A stretch of DNA of 6,856 nt from Bacteroidota bacterium (GTDB lineage Bacteria; Bacteroidota; Bacteroidia; NS11-12g; UBA9320). Positions 1 to 6,143 of this stretch are shown piece after piece (the stretch's first letter is position 1; each line of letters opens with the position of its first letter). The translations under genes and the position numbers were made by a program. The notes below the pieces were generated by a model. It saw only the letters and a program-made list of their open reading frames with translations, was not told the DNA's origin and ran no database searches. The DNA lies in contig JAHEKB010000128.1 of NCBI GenBank assembly GCA_024638525.1, positions 1-6,856 on the forward strand, read 5' to 3'.

Positions 1-649
1 AGGTCATATCTTTAATGATGTTGCCAACTATGGCAATTTCCACATTTTGTAGTTCGTCCATTTCTTTTTTAATATCTGCGAAATCTTCCTCTTCCAAATT
101 GGGATCATTGGTTTCGGCATGGGCATTGCCAACACCCACTCCAATTCCTCCAAAGAAATCTAGAACGAACATCTTACCCAGAGGAACTTGTGTTCCTATC
201 ACTACTCCTCCTCCAAATGCACTTGCATTTCCATCTGCATAGGCTCTGATGTTTTGACCATTCTTTTCATAGTCGTATGGAATTTCAAAAGTATAGTTGT
301 AATAGCGCGTAAATACCTCAAAGTAAAACCCCTTAAGGGCTTCTTTTGAATACATCCTAAAATATGGGGTTACAGAATAACCTTTGGGAGTGATTTCTCC
401 GGTGTACTGTAAATTGTCGTCAGAAGTGTTCCCTGATGCTTCAAGCGTCATGGTCGCTGCGGGTTTTATTGCTCCGACAATTCCAACACTCAGCTTCGGA
501 GCAATCTTGTATTCGAAATTTGCATTGATAGTGGTGAGATCGACCGCGGCCAGTCCATATCCCAAAAGATTGGTCTTGGCAACCATAGTCTGTGCCTTGG
601 TACCTAGTCCAAAAGCAAGTAGACTGCATAAAATGATAAGTTTTTTCAT
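1..649 (-). CDS. Outer-membrane beta-barrel protein, DUF3575-like, C-terminus cut by window edge
   Basis: The frame is open from an ATG at 649-647 to the left edge, giving 216 visible codons; the C-terminus lies outside. The first 20 residues form a classic Sec signal peptide (Lys-Lys, then a hydrophobic LIILCSLLAFGL core, ending TKAQ), with cleavage expected near A19/Q20. The mature part starts VAKTNLLGYGL, followed by alternating beta-strand-like segments rich in aromatics and glycine (FEYKIAPKLSVGI, SVTPYFRMYSKEALKGFYFEVFTRYYNY, GGGVVIGTQVPLGKMFVLDFFGGIGVGVG). The opening KTNLL and the pattern 'YFR-Y-K--KGFYFE---RY' resemble the DUF3575/outer-membrane beta-barrel families common in Bacteroidota, whose function is mostly unknown. 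Residues 180-205 form an acidic, probably extramembrane loop (NLEEEDFADIKKEMDEL). It lies 76 bases behind the nuclease gene on the same strand but has its own promoter box, so it is probably transcribed separately. The signal peptide and barrel character are clear; the exact family is inferred. Confidence 0.8.
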   Translation of the reverse strand, partial: MKKLIILCSLLAFGLGTKAQTMVAKTNLLGYGLAAVDLTTINANFEYKIAPKLSVGIVGAIKPAATMTLEASGNTSDDNLQYTGEITPKGYSVTPYFRMYSKEALKGFYFEVFTRYYNYTFEIPYDYEKNGQNIRAYADGNASAFGGGVVIGTQVPLGKMFVLDFFGGIGVGVGNAHAETNDPNLEEEDFADIKKEMDELQNVEIAIVGNIIKDMT

Positions 650-682
650 TTGAAAGAATAAGGTTAGTTAAACTGTAATAGC

Positions 683-690
683 CAAAGATA
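683..690 (-). promoter_or_regulatory. Bacteroidota -7 promoter box for the barrel-protein gene
   Basis: On the minus strand the sequence reads TATCTTTG, a full match to the Bacteroidota -7 consensus TAnnTTTG. It lies 33 bases before the ATG at 649, which would leave a 5' leader of about 25-30 bases. No TTG is found at the expected -33 distance, so the match rests on the -7 element alone. Confidence 0.5.
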
Positions 691-725
691 GTATTTCTTT
701 ACTAGCACTTATTCATTGGGCGTTT

Positions 726-2000
726 TTACTCAACGAGAATAATTGGCTCTGACTCTACAGCATTTTTACTATAAAAGCGGACCACATAAACTCCACTTGC
801 TAAAAAATTCAAATCAAATTGATTGTCATGCGACCGAAAGTCTGAGAAGAAAACAGCATTTCCCATTAGATTAGTAATCAGCAGTTCGTCAAATTTCAAA
901 TTGCTGTTTTCTATGCGCAAAATTCTACCATCTAATCTACATATAGGCGATCTCAATTCTAGTTCCTCAAGGGTAGAATAGGCGCTGTTTACAACCACAT
1001 CTGCGACGATGGGTAAATGATCACTGCAGTTGTAAAGCGCAGTCAGCACCGCGGGTGGCACCGAATTATTTGCCGGGCTAAGTATGTCTTTGTTAAAGTG
1101 TTGGCCATCATTACCTAAACTTTTGTAACTAGAGGTGAGCAAACTGAATGAACGCGACCCATTGAGCATTTCTGTGCCGCACAGTATAAAATCAAAACGA
1201 TCATCGAGTCCTCCCCCGCTAAAACAATCTGAATTTGTTTCTGAACTCCGTGTACTTTGACTGTGAATTTCCGCGAAGTTGGAGTTACTGTTCCAAGCCC
1301 CCGGGCTAGCAATCGGATCATTGAAACGCACTGATGTTTGCGCATTCTCTGTTAATTCTTTGTAAGCCTCCTCAGTTGAGGACTTAAGGTTCAGATCCCC
1401 CATTAGCAGGTAATTAATATCCCTGTGATGATCTATGTGATAATTCATAATAGCTTTACAAGCGGCCAATCTTTCATCTAGGTCGTCTAAGTCACTTCCC
1501 GCCTTGAGATGAGCTTGATAAACCACCAAAAAAGTGGTATCCCCTGCTTCCAATGCAGCCTGCTGATTGTAATAAAGGCAGTGCACATCAATTTGTCTAA
1601 CCAAATTAGCACCTTGTTCATCTTTAACTATTTTATCACTGGAGTGGTGGGCCAGTTTTTGAGAATTGTAGAAAAGAGCATTTGCTAAAAACCCACTTCC
1701 AGAGAAAGGAGCCATCTTATAGTCACTATTAACTGGGAGCATTACATTTTGAAATATGCTATCGGCACCCTTTGCATCATTCTTGAGTTCGTTGTATGAC
1801 ACAAGATCTGCCCTGTGATAATTTAAGATCGTTCTTAAATGTGCCTCTTTTGCTTGCACATTGTTGCTGCTGTTATTGCAAGAGTCAAAGTGATTTCTGT
1901 AGTTTAAAATATTGTATTGAAACATGCTAAGGGTATCCTGAAATTGGGCATGTACCCCCAGAGTTAACAATGTCAAGATGTATATGATCAGTGTCCTCAT
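726..2000 (-). CDS. Secreted endonuclease/exonuclease/phosphatase-family protein with T9SS sorting domain
   Basis: This 424-residue protein has three parts. Residues 1-18 are a signal peptide (MRTLIIYILTLLTLGVHA). About 20-337 is an endonuclease/exonuclease/phosphatase (DNase I-like) domain. About 342-424 is a type-A T9SS C-terminal sorting domain (DGRILRIEN, LLITNLMGN, LASGVYVVRFY). The metal and catalytic motifs of the fold all appear in order: QYN at 28-30, NE at 70-71, AHLKAG from 163 (His164), GDLN at 201-204, DDRFDFIL at 266-273 and SDH at 326-328. The SYKSLGNDGQHFNK stretch before SDH is also seen in secreted Bacteroidota homologues. It should be exported through Sec and then T9SS to the cell surface or medium, where it probably hydrolyses phosphodiester bonds in extracellular DNA or a related substrate; the substrate is not readable from sequence. 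Its ATG overlaps the phosphatase stop as ATGA, implying translational coupling. The sorting domain ends ILVE instead of the more usual basic tail. Confidence 0.88.
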   Translation of the reverse strand: MRTLIIYILTLLTLGVHAQFQDTLSMFQYNILNYRNHFDSCNNSSNNVQAKEAHLRTILNYHRADLVSYNELKNDAKGADSIFQNVMLPVNSDYKMAPFSGSGFLANALFYNSQKLAHHSSDKIVKDEQGANLVRQIDVHCLYYNQQAALEAGDTTFLVVYQAHLKAGSDLDDLDERLAACKAIMNYHIDHHRDINYLLMGDLNLKSSTEEAYKELTENAQTSVRFNDPIASPGAWNSNSNFAEIHSQSTRSSETNSDCFSGGGLDDRFDFILCGTEMLNGSRSFSLLTSSYKSLGNDGQHFNKDILSPANNSVPPAVLTALYNCSDHLPIVADVVVNSAYSTLEELELRSPICRLDGRILRIENSNLKFDELLITNLMGNAVFFSDFRSHDNQFDLNFLASGVYVVRFYSKNAVESEPIILVE

Positions 2001-2485
2001 ATTAAGTGATGCTCTTTAATTAGGTGTTCAAGAAAAGCAGTTGTACATCTATCCAATATGTTATGAACCTCCTTAAAGCCTTCAGAACCTCCGAACCAAG
2101 GATCAGGGACATCATCAGTCTCACTCTCCAAACTAGGGTCAAAATACCTCATTTTGAGTAGCTTAAGACCCGTATTGTTAAAGTCTAATTTTGTCGCATT
2201 GGTAAAATTGCTTTCATCCATTGCAATTACATAATCAAAAACATTCATGTGCTGTACGCTTAACTGTTGGGCAGAATGATCTAAACTAACTCCCAAGCCC
2301 GCTGCCGTTTCTATAGTTCTCGGGTCTGCATTCTCTCCGATGTGATAATTTGATGTCCCACTGCTTTCAATATGAAAATGATCTTGCAAATTTCTCGAAT
2401 TTACTTTCTGTCTAAATAAGGCCTCTGCCAAGGGTGAACGGCATATATTGCCTAAACATACGAACATTACTGATATCGATGGCAT
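1997..2485 (-). CDS. Low-molecular-weight protein tyrosine phosphatase
   Basis: This 162-residue cytosolic protein has the full set of LMW-PTP signatures. The P-loop C-x5-R-S lies near the N-terminus (CLGNICRSP, nucleophile Cys10, Arg16). The general-acid loop is DPWFGG at 128-133 with Asp128. The length is usual for the family. The enzyme removes phosphate from phosphotyrosine, or possibly phosphoarginine, in proteins; in bacteria it often opposes tyrosine kinases that control surface-polysaccharide export, but no such kinase lies in this window. The ATG at 2485 is preferred over the internal ATG at 2467, because the later start would leave only MFVC and lose the first beta strand. It is the first gene of a two-gene operon; its TGA overlaps the ATG of the secreted nuclease. 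A TTG/TAAGTTTG promoter lies directly before the start. Confidence 0.95.
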   Translation of the reverse strand: MPSISVMFVCLGNICRSPLAEALFRQKVNSRNLQDHFHIESSGTSNYHIGENADPRTIETAAGLGVSLDHSAQQLSVQHMNVFDYVIAMDESNFTNATKLDFNNTGLKLLKMRYFDPSLESETDDVPDPWFGGSEGFKEVHNILDRCTTAFLEHLIKEHHLI

Positions 2486-2489
2486 GGAA

Positions 2490-2522
2490 CAAACTTAGCG
2501 CTATGGAAAAATTTATTTTCAA
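2490..2522 (-). promoter_or_regulatory. Bacteroidota promoter for the phosphatase-nuclease operon
   Basis: On the minus strand, TTG (2522-2520) is followed after 22 bases by TAAGTTTG (2497-2490), an exact TAnnTTTG -7 box. The last base of the box is only 4 bases before the ATG at 2485, so the transcript would begin at or next to the start codon, i.e. be leaderless or nearly so. If transcription instead starts a little downstream, the ATG at 2467 could be used. Confidence 0.5.
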
Positions 2523-2525
2523 ATG

Positions 2526-2556
2526 TTTGTAAACCTTGGTGAATGTCTCAAATTTG
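2526..2556 (+). promoter_or_regulatory. Candidate promoter for the DUF456 gene
   Basis: TTTG at 2526-2529, a 19-base spacer and CAAATTTG at 2549-2556 resemble the Bacteroidota -33/-7 pair, with one mismatch to TAnnTTTG. It would place the transcription start near 2561-2565. That is downstream of the ATG at 2543 and about 10 bases before the ATG at 2573, which supports the shorter protein start. The element interleaves with the divergent phosphatase promoter. Confidence 0.35.
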
Positions 2557-2572
2557 CCCTAAAATAATCTCA

Positions 2573-3073
2573 ATGGAGTACATCGTAGTCATTCTTGGAA
2601 TCCTCTTGTTGGCCGTTGCAGTTGCAGGCTCAATCCTCCCAGGTCTACCAGGGCCACCACTTGCTTTTGGAGGCCTCCTGCTGATCTTATATAATGATCA
2701 CGCAAGAGCCAATATGGCTGAGAGCAATTACATCTGGCTAATTGTCTTTGCGATAATTGTAATAATTGTAAGCGCTTTAGACTATTTCTTACCCATTTGG
2801 GGAACGAAGAAATTTGGAGGAACCCAAGCTGGAGTTCGCGGGAGCATAATCGGTCTGATTATTGGGGTCATAGCTTCCTTTTTCACTTTTGCCAGCTCAA
2901 TCATCATTGGTCCGTTTATCGGAGCTGTTGTGGGTGAAATGATGGCAGGAGAAAGCAATGATACCGCACTGAGGTCAGGAATAGGTTCGTTCATCGGATT
3001 TGCCGCTGGAACCATAATGAAAGTCATGGTTATCCTTGCGATAACAGGATATTTTATCTACGTTCTTGTATAA
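2573..3073 (+). CDS. DUF456 family integral membrane protein
   Basis: From the ATG at 2573 this is a 166-residue, almost wholly hydrophobic protein. Hydrophobic segments lie at about 3-21, 30-41, 52-73, 91-120 and 143-165. The family hallmarks are present: an ILPGLPGPPL turn (21-30) after the first helix, TKKFGGTQAGVRGSIIGLIIG (78-98), and the GPFIGAVVGEMMAG segment (113-126) followed by ALRSGIGSFIGFAAGTIMK (132-150). The glycine-rich repeats suggest tightly packed helices, somewhat like glycine-zipper proteins. The function of DUF456 is unknown; it is an inner-membrane protein. An in-frame ATG at 2543 would add ten residues (MSQICPKIIS), but family members usually begin directly with the hydrophobic helix and the candidate promoter lies between the two ATGs, so 2573 is chosen. 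It is divergent from the phosphatase gene and convergent with lhgO. Confidence 0.88.
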   Translation: MEYIVVILGILLLAVAVAGSILPGLPGPPLAFGGLLLILYNDHARANMAESNYIWLIVFAIIVIIVSALDYFLPIWGTKKFGGTQAGVRGSIIGLIIGVIASFFTFASSIIIGPFIGAVVGEMMAGESNDTALRSGIGSFIGFAAGTIMKVMVILAITGYFIYVLV

Positions 3074-3085
3074 GTAGATCTACTT
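3072..3085. repeat. Perfect 14-base palindrome between convergent genes
   Basis: AAGTAGATCTACTT is identical on both strands and overlaps the last two bases of the DUF456 stop codon. As RNA it could form a five-pair stem with a GATC loop on either strand. Neither strand has a following run of T, so it is a weak candidate for a bidirectional terminator. A DNA-level role such as a dimeric protein site, or chance, is equally possible. TAAGTA (3071-3076) is also mirrored by TACTTA (3106-3111) over the lhgO stop. Confidence 0.35.
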
Positions 3086-3108
3086 CCTAAATAATCAGAT
3101 TTCCTTAC

Positions 3109-4308
3109 TTATGTCATTTTCTCCATGGCTAATGCACTGACGGTTTTGCCTATGCTTAGCGAAGAAGTAGCAGCAGGGCTTGGTGCATTAACCACATGAA
3201 TTACATTGTCCTTTTCTATAATCTTGAAATCATCCAAAAGACCACCAGTTCTATCGCATGCTTGAGCACGCACACCGGCTGGAGCTGGAACCAAATGCTC
3301 CTGACGTATTTCTGGGATTAGGCGTTGCAAAGCTTTGGTAAATGCTCTCTTGGAGAAAGATCTGTACAATTCGCCAAAGCCAGTCTTCCAATACTTGCGC
3401 ATTACTTTTTGAAAACCAGGCCACATCAAACTTTCAAAGAAATCCTTGAAATTGAAATCCGTTCTTTTATAGCCTTCCCTCTTAAATGCAAAAACTGCAT
3501 TGGGGCCCGCCTCAATTCCTCCTCCAATCATTCTGGTGAAATGAACTCCTAAAAACGGAAATGCAGGATCGGGAACAGGATATATCAGGTGTTTAACTAA
3601 ATGCTCCGCCTCTTGAGTAAGCTCGTAGTATTCTCCTCTAAATGGTATGATCTTGGTATCCGATTTTTCTATCTGCATTTCAGCTACTTTGTCGGAATAT
3701 AGGCCAGCACAATTCACCACAGCTTTGGCCTCAATGAAATTCTTATTGGTTATTAATTGTATATCCTGTCCTTGCTCTTCGATTGCTTTTACCGTGGTGT
3801 GCAACAAAATCTCTCCGCCGGAAAGCTTGATCAATTCCGCAAGCTTTTCGCAAACCTGCTTGTAATTGATGATTCCTGTCTGGGGTACTTTGATGGCTTG
3901 GATGCCGTTTAGGTGAGGTTCAATTTCTTTCAATTGCTCCTTATTTAAAAGTTCGAGATCTTCCAATCCGTTTTCTCTACCCCGATCGAACAAGAACCTG
4001 AGGCGTTGTAATTCAGATTCATCAATCGCAACGATTAGCTTTCCACAGAGTTCATACGGAATATTGTGTTGATCACAGAATTCCAAAAGCATTTTATATC
4101 CGTTAATACAGTTCTCTGCCTTGAGACTGCCCGGCTTGTAATAGATGCCAGAGTGAATAACTCCACTATTGTTTCCGGTTTGGTGTTTAGCAAGAGAATC
4201 TTCCTTCTCCACAACAACCACCTTTATATCCTCATTGGCATTGCATAAATGATAGGCTGTTGCCAAACCAACAATACCACCGCCAACTATGGCTACATCT
4301 GCTTTCAT
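3109..4308 (-). CDS. lhgO: L-2-hydroxyglutarate oxidase/dehydrogenase (LhgO)
   Basis: This 399-residue FAD enzyme of the DAO/GlpD superfamily oxidises L-2-hydroxyglutarate to 2-oxoglutarate and passes electrons to the membrane quinone pool. An N-terminal Rossmann dinucleotide motif is present (VAIVGGGIVGLATAYHL, GGGIVG at 9-14), with Glu35 at the end of the second beta strand where ribose is usually bound. LhgO-specific blocks follow: KHQTGNNSGVIHSGIYY (41-57), KAENCINGY (63-71), GGGIEAGPNAVFAF (262-275), GVRAQACDRTGGLLDDF (345-361) and HVVNAPSPAATSSLSIGK (371-388). Length and block order match full-length bacterial LhgO; nothing is missing. No csiD or gabDTP genes are adjacent, so a stand-alone metabolite-repair role (removing L-2-hydroxyglutarate made by side reactions of malate or lactate dehydrogenase) fits better than the E. 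coli lysine/glutarate pathway; that part is inference. It is monocistronic here, divergent from the homocysteine methyltransferase gene. Confidence 0.94.
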   Translation of the reverse strand: MKADVAIVGGGIVGLATAYHLCNANEDIKVVVVEKEDSLAKHQTGNNSGVIHSGIYYKPGSLKAENCINGYKMLLEFCDQHNIPYELCGKLIVAIDESELQRLRFLFDRGRENGLEDLELLNKEQLKEIEPHLNGIQAIKVPQTGIINYKQVCEKLAELIKLSGGEILLHTTVKAIEEQGQDIQLITNKNFIEAKAVVNCAGLYSDKVAEMQIEKSDTKIIPFRGEYYELTQEAEHLVKHLIYPVPDPAFPFLGVHFTRMIGGGIEAGPNAVFAFKREGYKRTDFNFKDFFESLMWPGFQKVMRKYWKTGFGELYRSFSKRAFTKALQRLIPEIRQEHLVPAPAGVRAQACDRTGGLLDDFKIIEKDNVIHVVNAPSPAATSSLSIGKTVSALAMEKMT

Positions 4309-4354
4309 AAGCGGCGAAATTACATTTAGGGCACAAACAATTCACGCTTAGACC

Positions 4355-4362
4355 TACTTTTG
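4355..4362 (+). promoter_or_regulatory. Bacteroidota -7 promoter box for the homocysteine methyltransferase gene
   Basis: TACTTTTG matches the TAnnTTTG -7 consensus exactly and ends 8 bases before the ATG at 4371, predicting a leader of only about 0-4 bases. No TTG is seen at the -33 distance. The 62-base space to lhgO is too short for a SAM or cobalamin riboswitch, and none is visible. Confidence 0.45.
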
Positions 4363-4370
4363 TATACACA

Positions 4371-5375
4371 ATGCATCCTATTAGACAACTCATATCGGAA
4401 CGCATCCTATTCTTGGATGGGGCCATGGGCACTATGATCCAACGACACAAATTGTCTGAAGAAGGCTATAGAGGAGAAAGGTTTAAAGATTTTGAGCACA
4501 GCCTCCAGGGGAACAATGATCTTTTGAGTATAACACAACCTCAAATCATTGAAGATATTCACATGGCTTTCTTAGAAGCAGGCGCCGATATAATAGAAAC
4601 CAATACGTTCAATTCAACCACAGTTTCCATGGCAGATTACCATATGGAACAGCTGGTGGAAGAGATTAATGTATCTGCAGCTAAAATCGCTAGGAAAGCA
4701 GCAGATAAGTATACGGCGCAGGATCCAAGCAAACCCCGCTTCGTTGCCGGTTCTTTAGGTCCCACCAATAAGACTGCTAGCTTGTCACCGGATGTAAATA
4801 ATCCAGGATTTCGAGCCATCAGTTTTGAGGAATTGGTTACAGCATACAAACAGCAAGCAAGAGCTTTGGCTTCTGCAGGTGTTGACCTCTTTTTGGTAGA
4901 GACCATTTTTGATACCTTAAATGCCAAGGCTGCCATTTTCGCTATTCTTGAATTACAAGACGAATTGGATCGCGATGTTCCAATAATGATTTCTGGTACA
5001 ATAACCGATGCCAGTGGAAGGACATTGAGCGGACAAACTGTTGAAGCTTTCTGGTATTCAGTAAGTCATGCCAACCCCATATCCGTTGGCTTGAATTGTG
5101 CATTGGGTGCAGACCAAATGAGACCATTCTTGAAAGACCTCAGCGATAAAGCTTGGGCACCCATTTCTGCGCATCCAAATGCAGGACTGCCCAATGAGTT
5201 TGGAGAATACGATGAGAGTCCTGAAAGCATGAGCGCCATACTTGAAGATTTTGCTGAGCACGGTTATCTCAATATTGTTGGAGGCTGCTGTGGAACTACA
5301 CCAGACCATATAGCGTCTATAGTGGATGCCGTGAGTAAATATGAGCCTCGTGAGGTTCCTGAATTGGTATCTTAA
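4371..5375 (+). CDS. Stand-alone homocysteine S-methyltransferase module of split methionine synthase (MetH N-terminal part)
   Basis: This 334-residue protein corresponds to the N-terminal homocysteine-binding barrel of cobalamin-dependent methionine synthase. It starts with the MetH-type LFLDGAMGTMIQ (13-24), then FEHSLQGNNDLLSITQP (41-57) and AGADIIETNTFNST (70-83), with VAGSLGPTNKTASLSPDVNNPGFR (125-148), VETIFDTLNAKAA (176-188) and ISGTITDASGRTLSGQT (207-223) after it. The zinc-binding cysteines that activate homocysteine are all present: Cys243 (GLNCALG) and Cys306-Cys307 (GGCCGTTPDHI). The protein stops shortly after the barrel; the pterin, cobalamin and activation domains of full-length MetH are absent and not encoded downstream, where a gene on the opposite strand follows at once. 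Split MetH with a separate protein of this size is known in Bacteroidota, so this is probably an intact subunit partnering with a distant cobalamin-binding half in methionine synthesis. It is not a truncated pseudogene. It is cytosolic. Confidence 0.92.
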   Translation: MHPIRQLISERILFLDGAMGTMIQRHKLSEEGYRGERFKDFEHSLQGNNDLLSITQPQIIEDIHMAFLEAGADIIETNTFNSTTVSMADYHMEQLVEEINVSAAKIARKAADKYTAQDPSKPRFVAGSLGPTNKTASLSPDVNNPGFRAISFEELVTAYKQQARALASAGVDLFLVETIFDTLNAKAAIFAILELQDELDRDVPIMISGTITDASGRTLSGQTVEAFWYSVSHANPISVGLNCALGADQMRPFLKDLSDKAWAPISAHPNAGLPNEFGEYDESPESMSAILEDFAEHGYLNIVGGCCGTTPDHIASIVDAVSKYEPREVPELVS

Positions 5376-5578
5376 ATCTTACCTTCCTTTTTCAACTGTT
5401 GACGCCTCAGGGTAATAAACCGAAAGATGGCAAATAGTGCTACACCGCCAAAGAGATAAGCGGAATTTTTGTCTTCGGGTTGTTCGTTGAAAATCAAAGC
5501 TGATTCAACTGCACAGACCGCGGCTATAATCAACCAGAGAATCTGTACCATTCGGGTAAGTTTAGAGCGTTTTGTCAT
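5372..5578 (-). CDS. Small two-helix membrane protein downstream of lptC
   Basis: This 68-residue protein has a basic N-terminus (MTKRSKLTR), a first hydrophobic helix at about 11-30, a short charged loop (NEQPEDKNSA), a second helix at about 40-56, and a strongly basic tail (LRRQQLKKEGKI). The charge pattern suggests both ends face the cytosol, with a small periplasmic loop. I do not recognise a named family; small membrane proteins after lptC occur in other flavobacteria. The ATG at 5578 overlaps the end of lptC by 17 bases; the alternative ATG at 5551 (Met10) would start 11 bases after the lptC stop and remove the basic N-terminus. The overlap and shared strand make it the last gene of the TPR-lptC operon. 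Its stop codon shares TTAA (5372-5375) with the stop of the convergent methyltransferase gene, leaving no room for a terminator outside coding sequence. Confidence 0.75.
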   Translation of the reverse strand: MTKRSKLTRMVQILWLIIAAVCAVESALIFNEQPEDKNSAYLFGGVALFAIFRFITLRRQQLKKEGKI

Positions 5579-6143
5579 TGTCCTTTGCTTTGTCTAGTCT
5601 AATTGTTCCAGTTAGTCTTTTAATCCTGTATTTGGTGAAAGACTCATTGGAGTCGAATCCTTCACCGATTAGTATCTTCTCATCCCTGATTCTTACCCTA
5701 ACCCCTTTATCTGAGTAAATCCTCCGTTCTTCCTTATCCCAAATCATTTCATCGGTTTTGATTTCCTCATCCGAACTATTTAGTACTCTTACGCTGTCTC
5801 TCATAACAATGCGTTCTTCATCGTCATAACTTATGGCGTAATTGGCCGTTAATGTACTTTGAATCTGTCCAGAAGGTCCATAGAACTGAGCTTTGACCCC
5901 ATCTGGCATTTCTGTTTTCGCCTGTTCCGCTTGAGGAAATCTCTTCATGGTGGCGGCAAAGATCTTCGCCCTCAATACAGCAGAGTCTGTATATACAATC
6001 TTTACATCACGTGCTGTTTCAACGGATAAACTATCAGCTATGACCGCAAAATCCACAAGTTCATCTGAGCTGTACTCAGATTGACAAGAAACTAAAAAAG
6101 CGACAATTATTATTGCCGCTTTTATATGGATCAATGTTTTCAT
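5562..6143 (-). CDS. lptC: LptC, lipopolysaccharide export protein (lipoprotein form)
   Basis: This 193-residue periplasmic protein belongs to the LptC family, the part of the Lpt bridge that takes lipopolysaccharide from the LptBFG inner-membrane transporter and hands it to LptA. Residues 1-20 form a lipoprotein signal peptide with lipobox LVSC, lipidated Cys20. This replaces the transmembrane anchor of E. coli LptC, as is usual in Bacteroidota. The body is a chain of beta strands characteristic of the OstA-like jelly roll: RDVKIVYTDSAVLRAKI (45-61), GVKAQFYGPSGQIQSTLTANYAI (82-104), ERIVMRDSVRVLN (110-122), IKTDEMIWDKEERRIYSDKGVRV (128-150) and ILIGEGFDSNESFTKYRIKRLTGTI (157-181). The GEGFDSN and RIKRLTG blocks are diagnostic for the Bacteroidota version. 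The start codon directly abuts the TAA of the preceding TPR gene and the end overlaps the small membrane-protein gene, so the three are co-transcribed and probably translationally coupled. Confidence 0.92.
   Translation of the reverse strand: MKTLIHIKAAIIIVAFLVSCQSEYSSDELVDFAVIADSLSVETARDVKIVYTDSAVLRAKIFAATMKRFPQAEQAKTEMPDGVKAQFYGPSGQIQSTLTANYAISYDDEERIVMRDSVRVLNSSDEEIKTDEMIWDKEERRIYSDKGVRVRIRDEKILIGEGFDSNESFTKYRIKRLTGTIRLDKAKDNDKTL

Noticed and set aside
441..629. A 62-codon minus-strand reading frame starting MQSTCFW
   Set aside because: It is an out-of-frame shadow of the barrel-protein gene, whose own frame has a signal peptide, barrel-like composition and runs to the window edge.
2543..2572. 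Upstream in-frame ATG of the DUF456 gene
   Set aside because: It adds a polar ten-residue extension not typical of the family and lies upstream of the likely transcription start.
4309..4370. A riboswitch controlling the methyltransferase, or a canonical promoter for lhgO
   Set aside because: The 62-base gap is too short for known SAM or cobalamin aptamers. On the minus strand only TAATTTCG (4322-4315), with a mismatch and poor -33 spacing, is seen for lhgO.
4637..4936. A 99-codon antisense frame within the methyltransferase gene
   Set aside because: It lies wholly opposite a strongly conserved gene, has no recognisable domain and no promoter; it is a shadow.
4371..5375. The methyltransferase as a truncated metH pseudogene
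   Set aside because: The domain ends cleanly, all zinc ligands are intact, and no remnant of the pterin or cobalamin domains follows.
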